NCBI RefSeq assembly: GCF_005154805.1 | Contig: NZ_CP039728.1 | Span: 1 to 64,000 of the forward strand | DNA: 64,000 bases | From: Bacillus sp. S3 | Lineage (GTDB): Bacteria; Bacillota; Bacilli; Bacillales; Cytobacillaceae | Reading direction: 5' to 3' | Shown here: positions 7,606-17,100 of the stretch, in pieces | Layout: every line of letters starts with the position of its first letter | Position numbering within the stretch: position 1 is the first letter of the stretch | Notes under the pieces: model-generated | The model's database searches: none | Told to the model about the DNA's origin: nothing | Seen by the model: the letters and a program-made list of their open reading frames with translations, nothing else | Program-made: the position numbers and the translations under genes

Positions 7606-9756
7606 TTATTTCGGGAAACTAAATGTAATTGATTTCTTATTCTCATTCCATTCAATTATGGCGTCAAAAGTTTTATCTGTACCCTTCTTTTTAAAGCCTT
7701 TGATTAAATTGGTATGACCTTTATTCAATATATTCTTAGCATTTTCTGTGCTAATGGCTTTGCCAAGGATTGTCTTAGAGATTTTAAATTCACAACCATT
7801 CTTTTTATAACCGCTACAACCGAAGTAATTTCCTTTATCAAATACTGGTTCACCGCACAATTTGCATTTACCTATGATTTCGGCTTCCTGAATGATTTTA
7901 ATATAATCTTGAAAATTCCAATTTTTAGAGTCGTGTTTAAGCTGCTGAATTACTCCATGAGTAACCATTTCTGTCTTTTTAATAAACTCATTCATGGAAC
8001 CTTTACCCTTTTGTATTTGTTCTAAGAATCGTTCCATTCGACCGGTGGTTAAAACTGAAGTTAAATAGTTGTTATCTCCTAACGCTTCAATCAGAAGCCT
8101 TCCTTCAGGCAGGATATAAACTAGATTCTTTTTAATGTCTATGTAGCGGGAAGATACTGTTTGTATAATACTGGCCCTTGTTGCTTCAGTACCCAGTGAT
8201 AATTCGCTGTTCTTAAAGTCTTCTCTTTCTTTTATATAAAAAGCTGCGTTGCTCATTATACTTACAAGGTCCCCTTGCGAAAAACGAGCTGGTGCGCTGG
8301 TCATTCCTTCTTTTAACTCAAGGGATAAAACTACCCCACTTTCACCTTCAACAACAGGAGGCAAAATATTTACTTCCTTATCTTCAGACTTTTCATAGGA
8401 AGTCTGTCCATTATATACTGCTTTCCATCCTTCCTGTTTTACTTTCTTACCCTTACTCTTAAATGTAAAGCGGTTTTGTACAGCCGTAATTACTTCGCTT
8501 GCATCGAAAATATAATCAGGATAATGAGCAGCAATGACGGATTTTGCTATAAGGTCGTATATGACTTGCTCCCCTTTTGGAAGAGAAGAAAGATTCACTT
8601 TTTCTTCGGTAAGGCATAATGCGTAATGGTCAGAAACTTTTGTTTCATCCACAAACCTTTTATCACTAGAAATACTCCTAGATGCACATTTAACAAGCTC
8701 TTTATATACCTCTATTTCTGAGAGGTTTTTTAAAATGGTAGGAATCCATTCAGCTTCACCAGGAGTTAAATGTTTACTATCCGTCCGAGGATAGGTAATT
8801 AGAGATTTATCATATAATGATTGTGCTATAGCTAATACATTAGCTGGCGACATTCCGTACAGTCGATTTGCTTCCATCTGAAGCGCGGATAAGTTATAGA
8901 ACTGAGGAGGCCTGACTTTCTTTTCTTCATTCTTAACAGAGTAAATCTGTGCTTCACTTGATTCACAAAAACCAATGAGAGCTTTTGCAGCATCCTGGTC
9001 AAAGATATGGTCTGAATCCATGTTGAACCATTTTCCGGTTAATTTCTTATCCCCAAATTGAAACTCAGCAATACAATCCCAATATGCCTCTGGTTTAAAT
9101 TTCTCAATTTCTAATTCCCTTTGATAAATAATGCCTACTAAGGCTGTTTGGCACCTGCCGGCACTAAAAAGTTTATTAATGCCTTTTTCTTTCATTAGGA
9201 CCGTTAATGCGCGAGTTGAAGATATTCCTAACAACCAATCTGCCCGCTGTCTTGCAAGGCCTGCCTTGTAGTACCCTTGATAATGATTGTTGTCTTTCAT
9301 ATTTTGAAAGGCTTTAATCACACTATCTTTGGTTAAACTGGTTGTCCAAAGTCGCTTAACGGGCTTTTTATTGCCCAAATAATAAAGGACTTCATCAATG
9401 AGAAGCTGTCCTTCAACACCCGGGTCCCCTGCATTTACAACAAATGAAATTCGGGGTTCTTTTAGATACTTTTTGAAACTATTAAAAAAGGACTTTTTTG
9501 ATTGGTCGACCTTCAATTTGAATTCAGAAGGAATAATAGGAAGAGATTCCAAAGTCCAGTTTTTTAACGATTCATCATAATCTATCGGGTCAAATGCTTG
9601 TAAAATGTGCCCACACGCAGAAATAACTATAGCGCCATCCGGGAAAACTGGACAAGGTGCTATAGCTATATGATCTCCCTTATGTTGATGATTAAATGGT
9701 GCTGACAACTTCTTAGCCTGGTCAGGTTTTTCGGCGCAAACCAAAACAATCCCCAT
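7606..9756 (-). CDS. topB: DNA topoisomerase III-like type IA topoisomerase
   Basis: A 716 aa enzyme that relaxes or decatenates DNA by single-strand passage. The N-terminal Toprim region starts VCAEKPDQAKK, and the second Toprim motif reads GDPGVEGQ. Active-site Tyr322 lies in LITYPRTDS. The C-terminus has a four-cysteine zinc ribbon (CKLCG...GCSGYKKNGC). Oddity: the usual D-x-D-R-E-G of topoisomerase III is D111-P-G113-V-E115-G here, so the second Asp is Gly. GGAGG precedes ATG 9756. The gene heads a compact minus-strand group with the CoiA-like gene 13 bp downstream. The family is firm; full catalytic activity is uncertain. Confidence 0.92.
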   Translation of the reverse strand: MGIVLVCAEKPDQAKKLSAPFNHQHKGDHIAIAPCPVFPDGAIVISACGHILQAFDPIDYDESLKNWTLESLPIIPSEFKLKVDQSKKSFFNSFKKYLKEPRISFVVNAGDPGVEGQLLIDEVLYYLGNKKPVKRLWTTSLTKDSVIKAFQNMKDNNHYQGYYKAGLARQRADWLLGISSTRALTVLMKEKGINKLFSAGRCQTALVGIIYQRELEIEKFKPEAYWDCIAEFQFGDKKLTGKWFNMDSDHIFDQDAAKALIGFCESSEAQIYSVKNEEKKVRPPQFYNLSALQMEANRLYGMSPANVLAIAQSLYDKSLITYPRTDSKHLTPGEAEWIPTILKNLSEIEVYKELVKCASRSISSDKRFVDETKVSDHYALCLTEEKVNLSSLPKGEQVIYDLIAKSVIAAHYPDYIFDASEVITAVQNRFTFKSKGKKVKQEGWKAVYNGQTSYEKSEDKEVNILPPVVEGESGVVLSLELKEGMTSAPARFSQGDLVSIMSNAAFYIKEREDFKNSELSLGTEATRASIIQTVSSRYIDIKKNLVYILPEGRLLIEALGDNNYLTSVLTTGRMERFLEQIQKGKGSMNEFIKKTEMVTHGVIQQLKHDSKNWNFQDYIKIIQEAEIIGKCKLCGEPVFDKGNYFGCSGYKKNGCEFKISKTILGKAISTENAKNILNKGHTNLIKGFKKKGTDKTFDAIIEWNENKKSITFSFPK

Positions 9757-9771
9757 TTTATCTATCCTCCT

Positions 9772-9954
9772 TTATTTTTTACTTTCGAACCAGGGGATTG
9801 AAACTATACTACTTTTTTCATTTAGCATCCTTGTGTTTCTAATTTGCTTGGGGCTAAGATGAATACGTTTCGCTTTATTCTTAACGAAATTACCAGTCTC
9901 TTTACTTATATACTCATCCCGAATGACTTGTTTTTGAAAGCTTATTTGGTCCAT
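9772..9954 (-). CDS. 60-aa basic protein, unknown function
   Basis: ATG 9954 follows GGAGGAG. The product is basic (KNKAKRIHLSPKQIRNTR) and could bind nucleic acid. Its start overlaps the end of the upstream 71 aa frame by 41 nt and it ends 15 bp before topB. No family recognised. Confidence 0.5.
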   Translation of the reverse strand: MDQISFQKQVIRDEYISKETGNFVKNKAKRIHLSPKQIRNTRMLNEKSSIVSIPWFESKK

Positions 9955-10129
9955 CTTTTCTCCTCCTTATTATGATCCAATCGTATCTCTCAACGGCACT
10001 TCTTACTTTCCTAAAAGACCAATCGCCCGGCCATGTTTCACAAAGTGGATTATCTTTCACTTTCCAGGTATCTTCATCGTATTGAACAATGACTTTTCTA
10101 CCGTCCAGCCAAACTACTATCTCTTTCAT
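9914..10129 (-). CDS. 71-aa protein, unknown function
   Basis: ATG 10129 follows GGGGAG. The protein begins MKEIVVWLDGRKVIVQYDEDTW and contains a Trp-rich middle (CETWPGDWSFRKV). It lies between the DUF2325 gene and the 60 aa basic protein, with a 41 nt overlap with the latter. No family recognised. Confidence 0.5.
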   Translation of the reverse strand: MKEIVVWLDGRKVIVQYDEDTWKVKDNPLCETWPGDWSFRKVRSAVERYDWIIIRRRKDGPNKLSKTSHSG

Positions 10130-10157
10130 AGCCCACTCCCCTAAGATTGTTCCGTAA

Positions 10158-10469
10158 TTAGGCTGCTTTAGTTTCTAAATGTTCTAAGCAAATTTGAATT
10201 GCTCCGGATGCACCAAATCCATTATGGAAAAGGATTTCTACTCCTTGCTTTTTGCAAAGTTCTTTAACAATATCCATACTTACGTGTCCAACAGCTCCAA
10301 GCATAACAACTACACAATCTGCATTTTTTACTAGATTTTTAAATTCCTTTTTATTTCCACCATTTCTTGTCTTGCCAGAATGGAAAAGAACATTTAAACC
10401 ATGCTTTTGTCCGATTTTTCTGTATGTACCTTCCTGTGATCCTCCAAAAATAGCTATTGTCTTTTTCAT
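10158..10469 (-). CDS. DUF2325 domain-containing protein
   Basis: A 103 aa single-domain protein matching DUF2325: N-terminal IFGGSQEGTYRKIGQKHG, central HSGKTRNGGN, ADCVVVMLGAVGHVSMD and a C-terminal FHNGFGASGAIQ. The fold is Rossmann-like with conserved HxG and GH motifs. The biochemical function of the family is not established, and members are common on Bacillaceae plasmids. A GGGGGA site supports ATG 10469. Confidence 0.85.
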   Translation of the reverse strand: MKKTIAIFGGSQEGTYRKIGQKHGLNVLFHSGKTRNGGNKKEFKNLVKNADCVVVMLGAVGHVSMDIVKELCKKQGVEILFHNGFGASGAIQICLEHLETKAA

Positions 10470-10544
10470 TGAAATATTCCCCCATCTCTCGTGTAATTTA
10501 CAATAACTATATCATATATTACACCAAACACAAGTGAAAATATC

Positions 10545-10961
10545 CTAATTTTTCATATTTTTCAATTCTTTAAGAAAGATATAACCGATTTCAGGATGCA
10601 CATAAACATTGTCCGTATCCATTATTTCTTTCATTACTGTAAGCATTTCATTTGTTGGCATATTCTTTAGCAAAAAACCATTAAAGATATCAAGCTTTGC
10701 ACTGCTTTGTATGGTCGCCGGTTCCGGACTTAGAAGTACAACCTTTGATCCTTTTTCTCTCATTTCAATCAAAAAACTTTCTGTAACGGAATTGGAAATC
10801 CGTTCTACAATGATCAGTTTGGGCGCCTTCGTCTCTTGTCGCGGTAATTTCTTTGAATCGGTATCTAATATATTGAATACATTGCCAAATTTTAATTCGA
10901 ATAGTTTTTTTAAGCCTTCTCTAAAAGAAGTTTTTTCATTAATAATCATGATGTTCTCCAC
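10545..10961 (-). CDS. Response-regulator receiver-like protein without output domain
   Basis: 138 aa from GTG 10961, chosen because AAAGGAG lies 11 nt upstream; this gives MENIMIINEKTSFREGLKKLF, similar to the start of NarL/LuxR-type receivers (FREGL). Strand-helix alternation continues (LIIVERISNS, SKVVLLSPEPA, FNGFLLKNM), but the phospho-acceptor Asp pocket of a classical receiver is not evident (INEK in place of DD) and no HTH follows. It may be a degenerate signalling or partner protein. It is probably the last gene of the operon behind the cyclic-di-GMP riboswitch. Confidence 0.5.
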   Translation of the reverse strand: MENIMIINEKTSFREGLKKLFELKFGNVFNILDTDSKKLPRQETKAPKLIIVERISNSVTESFLIEMREKGSKVVLLSPEPATIQSSAKLDIFNGFLLKNMPTNEMLTVMKEIMDTDNVYVHPEIGYIFLKELKNMKN

Positions 10962-10990
10962 ACAAAATTTCACTCCTTTCAAAACAAATA

Positions 10991-11041
10991 GACCCTTGCC
11001 GTAAATGCACAGTCCTATGGCATGCATTTACAACAAGGGTC
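10991..11041 (-). promoter_or_regulatory. Two-tier hairpin in the leader of the receiver-like gene
   Basis: GACCCTTG (10991-10998) pairs with CAAGGGTC (11034-11041), and inside it GTAAATGC (11001-11008) pairs perfectly with GCATTTAC (11024-11031). On the minus strand it is preceded by AATTTAAAGGGATC. It ends 30 nt before the start codon and only about 19 nt before the ribosome site. A related hairpin with the same AAAGGGAT flank occurs at 21397-21451. It may be an attenuator or an mRNA-processing stem. Confidence 0.5.
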
Positions 11042-11099
11042 GATCCCTTTAAATTATTCATTTAGGATAATTATACCAGTTGTTTATTAAATTAATCAA

Positions 11100-11729
11100 T
11101 CACTTTTTCCAATTATTCGGCTTGGGGGAGGAAATTGAAGAGATCTTTCCGTTAACAAGCAAAGCATATTGCCCATAACCATCAATATCAATCACCCACG
11201 CCATCTTGGAGGCAATTGATAATGGAGATTTATGATCATGAAGCGGGATTGGCGATTTATAAACTTTGCTGCTCCATCCCTTTTCAGCAATTTCCTTGCT
11301 ACTTGGAATGGATAGCGGTTTCTTATATAGATTAACAACCCAACATCCATAAATACCGCATTGTGAGATAAACCACCTGGCGTCTTCCCGAAATGAAGAA
11401 AAGTCAGGTTCAGCTGGATATTTGTAATTTTCCTTTAGGACAGATTTTCCGGTTAATTGATGAAAAATTTCTTCGTCGTCCAATAAGTAATCAGCATTCT
11501 CTTCCATCAAGGAAAACTTTTGGCGGACCGGTGTATTTTCATATTTCAATTCCATTGATTCTCTATAAATGAAGAACCCACATCTTGCTGCCTCATAAGG
11601 ACTATCTACGTCTAATCCCTGATTAATGGAGCATTGGCCAGTTATCTCATCAAATAGATCGCAGGAGTTTCTGCACGTAGTAAGGTTATTATTATTCATT
11701 TGGTTGTTATCTACTACAAGTTTCAACAT
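11100..11729 (-). CDS. Cys-rich N-terminal protein of the riboswitch operon, unknown function
   Basis: 209 aa from ATG 11729 (AGGTG 5 nt upstream). The N-terminus carries four closely spaced cysteines (CRNSC, then GQC, then RCGFF), suggesting a metal site. The rest has no recognised domain; residues about 115-200 are rich in aromatic residues and W (ARWFISQCGIYGCWVV). It lies 24 bp after the membrane protein gene in the same operon. Confidence 0.5.
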   Translation of the reverse strand: MLKLVVDNNQMNNNNLTTCRNSCDLFDEITGQCSINQGLDVDSPYEAARCGFFIYRESMELKYENTPVRQKFSLMEENADYLLDDEEIFHQLTGKSVLKENYKYPAEPDFSSFREDARWFISQCGIYGCWVVNLYKKPLSIPSSKEIAEKGWSSKVYKSPIPLHDHKSPLSIASKMAWVIDIDGYGQYALLVNGKISSISSPKPNNWKK

Positions 11730-11752
11730 AGTAATCACCTATTATGTATAAA

Positions 11753-12316
11753 TTATGCAGCTCCCAGCACATAAGGCATAACGGTTGCCAGTAAAGTGAG
11801 AAGTGCTGCTGTACCCCAAAGGCGTTTACTCCATCTACCGTATTCAGGATGTTCTATCAATTTAAAGAAAAGAAAAAGAACAAGCCCAATTAGTGTCATT
11901 CCAACAGAAGTAAAGTAGCCAGTGGTTCTGATTAAGTTTATAATATCACTTGCAAGCAGTGTAACATTTTTGCTATCCGTTGTAAACAATATCAATATAA
12001 AAATTCTAATAAAGAAAAAGCTAAGCGGGACCCAGATTAGAATTCCGGTTGAGCCTTTCATAATTTGACCTGTTTTAGTTACAATAGAATATCCCATTCG
12101 TACAACACCAGTAAGAAACATTACTGTAAATAAAGCTGAAAACATAAAGGAGACAGTAGGAGCAAGACCATTTATGCTCTCAGTCCAAGTTCCTAACTGT
12201 TCATTAAGTGTTGGACCTTTGTTGCCGCCGATTAAAGGATTGGCATTTACTGTTAAGGGAAACAGAGTGAAAAGGCTTAGAAAGGCAAATGTGAAATATG
12301 TAATACCCTTTCTCAT
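11753..12316 (-). CDS. Secreted/membrane protein with four spans, riboswitch operon
   Basis: 187 aa. A signal peptide-like N-terminus (MRKGITYFTFAFLSLF ... VNA) is followed by hydrophobic segments at about 53-75, 90-113, 133-155 and 163-185. Size and layout recall small integral components of conjugation or type IV secretion machines, but no specific family can be named. GGAGG precedes ATG 12316, and the start overlaps the upstream gene's stop by 4 nt (ATGA), so the two are translationally coupled. Confidence 0.55.
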   Translation of the reverse strand: MRKGITYFTFAFLSLFTLFPLTVNANPLIGGNKGPTLNEQLGTWTESINGLAPTVSFMFSALFTVMFLTGVVRMGYSIVTKTGQIMKGSTGILIWVPLSFFFIRIFILILFTTDSKNVTLLASDIINLIRTTGYFTSVGMTLIGLVLFLFFKLIEHPEYGRWSKRLWGTAALLTLLATVMPYVLGAA

Positions 12317-12996
12317 CTTTTTCCTCCTCTTCCATCGAACTTAAAGCAAATAGCGGATTCAAAAGATGCTGTACTCATTCTTCCGTTAACCACTGGAACT
12401 GATGTTATGTATTTGTATCTGCCTTTGTTGTATTCTAGGACATATTCCAATGTAGATGACCATTGGGCTAATGCTTGAGTATTAACTTGCTGCGTATCGT
12501 TAAGAAGTGTATTAACTTTTTTACCATCTAAAAGAATATCCAAAGTGATTTTCCTTAGATTAAAGTCATGACCTTTAAACTCAACATTTCGAACTAACGC
12601 TCTTAAAGGAATCAACTTTTTAAATAAAGGAAAAAAATAACTCATAATCTGAGCCTTATTTATCTCACGGCCAACAACAACAGGATTTAATTCCAGATGA
12701 ATCGAATTGTGATTAAAGCTCCCATCCGGAAAAACATCTATCGTTGCATCAAAATTGATTTGCAATCTATTACAGAGAGTGCTTAACCAAGTAAGCTCTG
12801 TGTAAATTAGGTTATCTTCTATGTTATCGTAGTATTCCTCTGTTTGTGGAATTCTTTCTACACCAATTGCATCCACAAATAAATCTTTGGACGTAGCTGT
12901 ATATTTAAAGCATAACTTTTGAAGGCTTAACTTAGCTTTCTGGAAAGCTTCCTTCATTTCAATAATCTGATTATCATTCAACTTCTGCATTATCAT
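12313..12996 (-). CDS. First gene behind the cyclic-di-GMP riboswitch, unknown function
   Basis: A 227 aa soluble protein without signal peptide or recognised domain. It has an N-terminal helical part (QIIEMKEAFQKAKLSLQKL) and a beta-rich remainder. ATG 12996 has AAAGGGG about 10 nt upstream. The gene starts about 40 nt after the riboswitch terminator, so its transcription should depend on the switch. It is followed by the coupled membrane protein gene. Confidence 0.55.
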   Translation of the reverse strand: MIMQKLNDNQIIEMKEAFQKAKLSLQKLCFKYTATSKDLFVDAIGVERIPQTEEYYDNIEDNLIYTELTWLSTLCNRLQINFDATIDVFPDGSFNHNSIHLELNPVVVGREINKAQIMSYFFPLFKKLIPLRALVRNVEFKGHDFNLRKITLDILLDGKKVNTLLNDTQQVNTQALAQWSSTLEYVLEYNKGRYKYITSVPVVNGRMSTASFESAICFKFDGRGGKR

Positions 12997-13034
12997 TATG
13001 ATAAGCCCCTTTCACTCTTAATCTATTATTCTTT

Positions 13035-13067
13035 AAAATAAAAAGACTATTCTTAACCAAAATAGTC
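13035..13067 (-). terminator. Intrinsic terminator of the cyclic-di-GMP riboswitch
   Basis: On the minus strand, GACTATT pairs with AATAGTC (13061-13067 with 13045-13051) and is followed by TTTTTATTTT. It lies 5-35 nt after the aptamer and before the first gene, as expected for a transcriptional expression platform. Confidence 0.85.
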
Positions 13068-13071
13068 CTGA

Positions 13072-13155
13072 GCTACTTGGCAACTGGCTGGCATGACCTT
13101 TCGGATTTAGCCCCTTTAGCTTTGCGTCTCCAATTTTCATTGGATTTGCCTTTAT
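13072..13155 (-). ncRNA. Cyclic-di-GMP-I (GEMM-I) riboswitch
   Basis: Read on the minus strand, the aptamer shows the class I hallmarks: GGCAAATCC near the 5' end, a GAAA tetraloop-type turn (AATGAAAATTGG), the invariant GACGCAAAGC (13119-13128), GGGGCTAAATC and a closing CATGCCAGCCAGTTGCC. These match the GEMM-I consensus in order and spacing. A terminator follows, and the regulated unit is the 12996-10545 operon. The direction of control cannot be settled by eye. Confidence 0.93.
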
Positions 13156-13199
13156 CAATATATTAAATAAGTTAGATAGTTTCCAATAATTTCTGTTGA

Positions 13200-13243
13200 A
13201 TTATATTACAAACTACCTATTGGTTATGTCGAAGTATGTCGAA
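13200..13243 (-). promoter_or_regulatory. Tandem Spo0A-like boxes and -10 before the riboswitch operon
   Basis: TGTCGAA occurs at 13227-13233 and 13237-13243, exactly 10 bp apart, one DNA turn. On the minus strand a TATAAT -10 lies at 13205-13200. The proximal box supplies TCGACA, a near-consensus -35, with a 21 bp spacer; unusually long spacing with overlapping 0A boxes is also seen at Spo0A-activated sigma-A promoters such as spoIIG. Spo0A control is inferred. Confidence 0.5.
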
Positions 13244-13343
13244 AACATAACGATTGTCACAAGAAAAATGTAAAATATTAATAGAAAAGGTCTAATTTTC
13301 ATTTACTCTTGCTTCCAAAAAACAAGTTTTATTTTCTGGAAGT

Positions 13344-13373
13344 AAGAGGCGACATTGTGGAAGTCGCTCTCTT
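13344..13373 (-). terminator. Strong hairpin after the 262-aa gene
   Basis: AAGAGGCGAC pairs with GTCGCTCTCTT (one bulge). It lies directly downstream of the minus-strand gene ending at 13381 and probably ends it, although the following T tract is poor. A second CTTCCA-rich stem can form with sequence to 13315. Confidence 0.4.
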
Positions 13374-13380
13374 GTTATAT

Positions 13381-14169
13381 CTAAATAGCAATTTGTTGTT
13401 CTTGGTAGTAGTAAATCTCTTCATCAGGAATGGTATAATCTGCAGTTGCATCTGTTTCTAACAGAAATACATTCTCAACAGTTATTTCCTTTCCATTGCG
13501 GATTACATCAAGAGTAACAACATCGCCATTTTTAATTCTGTTTACATTGTCACCTAAGTTAACCCAAATCCGCTTTCCATCAGAAACATGGATATAAGAA
13601 TCTTCCATGCCAATCACAGTGACAACCCAACTTTGAGCTCCATCAATACAATCAGCAATTCTGGCAGAAGCAAACGTGTAATAACAAGTAGGTCCAGCTG
13701 GACAATCGCTTGCGTTCAAATCGTCAATATTAATACAATCTTCGTTTTCAGATTCTACATGGTACTTAATATCATCCACAAATACATTCTCGTAAGTACC
13801 ATAAACGATTTCCTCTTCTTCATATTCCGGCTCGTAATTTGCCATGGAATATACAACTTGGTCCTCAACTATCTCTTCTTCAGTAATTCCTAGCTCCTGT
13901 TGTAATTCTGAGAATAGGTCTACTGCTCTGTAATCTAAATCCGTTGGTGTTACCTGTACAGAATGGCTTATTACTGCTTCAGGTACCGGCAGCTTAACAG
14001 GCATTGGAATTACAACAGACTCACTACAATCTTCTTTATTTAATTGGGCGATGCGCTCATGGTACTCGTAATAACTACGGACTCTTAATTCTAGACTATA
14101 AACAAATACAAAATGTTCGATCACCCAGTATAGATATACTAACCAATCGATTGTTAATACGAATGTCAT
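13381..14169 (-). CDS. Acidic plasmid protein, unknown function
   Basis: 262 aa. The N-terminus is hydrophobic (FVLTIDWLVYLYWVIEHFVFVY) and could anchor the protein in the membrane. The middle is very acidic (EPEYEEEEIVYG). The C-terminal 80 aa (WVVTVIGMEDSYIHVSDG ... KNGDVVTLDVIRNG) has the strand pattern of an OB-like fold. It lies 12 bp downstream of the helicase gene and is probably its operon partner. AGGAAAAGAA precedes ATG. Confidence 0.5.
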   Translation of the reverse strand: MTFVLTIDWLVYLYWVIEHFVFVYSLELRVRSYYEYHERIAQLNKEDCSESVVIPMPVKLPVPEAVISHSVQVTPTDLDYRAVDLFSELQQELGITEEEIVEDQVVYSMANYEPEYEEEEIVYGTYENVFVDDIKYHVESENEDCINIDDLNASDCPAGPTCYYTFASARIADCIDGAQSWVVTVIGMEDSYIHVSDGKRIWVNLGDNVNRIKNGDVVTLDVIRNGKEITVENVFLLETDATADYTIPDEEIYYYQEQQIAI

Positions 14170-14181
14170 TTCTTTTCCTCC

Positions 14182-17100
14182 CTAAAATAGTTCAAATGCT
14201 AACTGACCAGTAACTGGCGCAGTACGCTTTCTCTTAGTTTTCTTTTCCTCAGCCTTAATTTCGAATAAGGAAATTTGCTGTTCCACTGCTTCGGCCGCTG
14301 CTCTTTCAATCTCAGTGAGATAGGCAACCAGTTCTCCATCCGCTATACAATCAAATCCAAAGGCTTCAATAATATCCACTTCCAAAACACCGTTTATGAA
14401 GCGGAAACCTGTAATGTCACCTTTTTCAATGTTGCTTGTAATAGTAGCGGCTTTCCTAATGAGGACATTTTTAGAAGAATCAGTTTCAATTTGTTGGTTA
14501 ACCCATGCAACAAACTGTTCCTTGGCAGTAAGAACCTTTTGCTTCTTTTTACCGATGCCTGCTAAGATCTCTCTAGCCCGTTCGGAAGCTTCAGCTACCC
14601 ATTCTTCAGTAGATCCTTTAAGAACATTACCTTTCTTGATGGATTGGATAAGCATAGATTGTAAATCTCCATCATCCCCGAGCATCGCATTTAATCCATC
14701 AGAGCTTGCTTCACCATTAATAGCACCAGCAGCTTTATTCTTTTGAGCAATTAAAGTGGCCATTTGTTCCTGGAATGTGTCTTTATATGCTAGATAATAA
14801 AGGCGGCACTCCTCAGTTTGACCAATTCTCCATGCCCTTCTTGCTGCCTGGTTAATAGTAAAAAGACTCCAACTGAATTGATAAAAGATGAGGGTTGGAG
14901 TGCAAAGAAGATCAAGTCCTACTTGAACCAATTCTTGGGAAACAATGCAAACATCGTAACCCTCTTTTTCTATCTTTTTCTTTAGCCATTCAGTACGTTT
15001 ATTGGTTTGTGTAGAAGAAGTATCTAAAATACAGACCTTCGCACCAATCTGTTCAAGAACATGCTGTAATCGTGGACGAACATCTCTACCTTGTACACTT
15101 GAGCCTGTATCCCGCACATAAACAATGCTCTTTCTGCCCTCTTCCATTTCCCCTTTAATAATCTCTTGGAGTTTTTTCTCCTTATTTAAAATCCGCTCTT
15201 TCGGAAAAACATCAGGGCTCCAAATTAATTCTCGGTCTCCATCCTCTGTCTTGATTGAGAAAGAAGGATAAGTGAATGGATTATCTGGATTAGCAATCCC
15301 TGTCTGAGTTAGCGGAAGATAAAGTTTGTGTCCATCATCCCTTGATTGGATAGCATTTTCAAAGGTAGTTACCATATCTCGGTAGTGACTCTTTAAGTCA
15401 TCATCCAAATCAACTAGAATAGTAGGAACATTTATTAATTCAACAGGATCTGGCCACACATCTGTCAGCCTTACTAAGACACTGTTTTGTACCAAGAACT
15501 TAGAAAATACGAATGGGGAAATCCCAGGAAGCACTTTTTCTGTCCTTTTTGTTCCGCCTCTGGACTGCTTATTGCTATACTCACCTTTATCATCAAAGTT
15601 ATAAATAGTAGTTTCGATGTTTCCATATTCTTCATTCCATTTCCTGACCTCAGAATACTTATAGCCATTCTCTACCATTAGGTGAGGGAACAATCTCCAG
15701 AGAGTATAATAGATATCTTCAGCCTTACCACCAAACAAGGTTCCAGTGCCTCCGACAACCTTCTTACATGCGGCTGCAAGGCTACCCAATGAATTACCTT
15801 GGGCACTCATGCCAGCCTTAAGCATATGAATCTCGTCAATTATGGCGATATCAAAGAACCATCTCATTTTCCTGCGTATATATTCGACTGTAGCAATCCT
15901 TCTTGGATTTCCTTGTTGCTTAGGAATTTCCGGTAGGTTATTATGCAAGTGTTCGATTAACTTATGGTTATTGTCTTTTAAAGCATGAGAAATCTGCCTA
16001 TCAAACTTTAACCATCCGTTTATTGAAGAAAAGCGTGTAGGAACCTTTTTGGTCCATAAGCTTTCACGACATTCACTACAAAAAGCATTAGCAGGATTTT
16101 TTGAGTTATGGATTCTGCGACTTTCTCCGAATTCATCTTCATTCATTGACCGCTTAGTATGCGTTTCTTGCTCATTTCCATCTTCGTCGGTCTCTGTTTG
16201 AGAAGACTCAATGACTTGGTGAGCTTTTCCGCAACTTGGACAATAGTATCCAAAGCGATAAGGTAATTCATCCTCTAATTTTTGTTTAGCCGTTTTCTTA
16301 TATTGGAAGTGAACTGCAGGTACCGTCGCACAATCACCACGCATTGTAGTAAATGCGATAACAAAGAAAGTCGGTTTATCAGGCTTTGGCCTTCCAGCTT
16401 TAGTCCAAGAACTATGGAAGGCAATTAATTGCTCTGTCCTTTCGATTACTCGAACATCAGCATGAGGAATAATTTCCTTGATCTCTTCTGGCCACTTTTT
16501 GGTTAAACTAGGAGGGCACATGAGGCAAGCAAAATAGCCTTTCTTATTAGACATAGCAGCAACAACATCAGGAATCGCTGTCATCATAGTACTTTTTCCC
16601 GTACTCATTTCGCCCTGGATCAAAGCAACCTTTTGTTTCTTAAGTACTTTTGCTACAGCTGTACTTACATGGGCTTGAACAGGGAAAAGCTCCCGCTTAT
16701 AGGTTGAAATTTGCGGATGAACCGGGTTAGTCAATGGATTATGAATAGGAGTTACCTTCCTACTAACCTTATCTACCATGTCATTCATGAACTTTGTCAT
16801 GTACTCAGTAAGGTCTTGAATTGACTCAACAGCTTGTCCGCTTCCAGCCTTAGGAAACTTCAATAACCCTCTTTGAATCATATTAGAGATAATATCGTCT
16901 GCCTCTTGCTCTGCGGTTTCTTCCCCGAACTTCAGCTTATAAATACTGAAGCCTTCTGGGAAAAGAGTCTTGTCAAAATAGAAGTTCAACTCTTCAATGC
17001 AGCCAAGTTTCACAAACTCATCTAAAATGATATTCTTCCATTCTGGTAGGATGTTAAGCCCAAATTTACCTCCACCTAAAACTTGTCTCAGGTCTTCAGC

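Noticed and set aside
11753..12316. Four-span protein as a VirB2/TrbC pilin or VirB6-like channel
   Set aside because: The size lies between those families and no diagnostic motif is visible, so only a general membrane-protein call is made.
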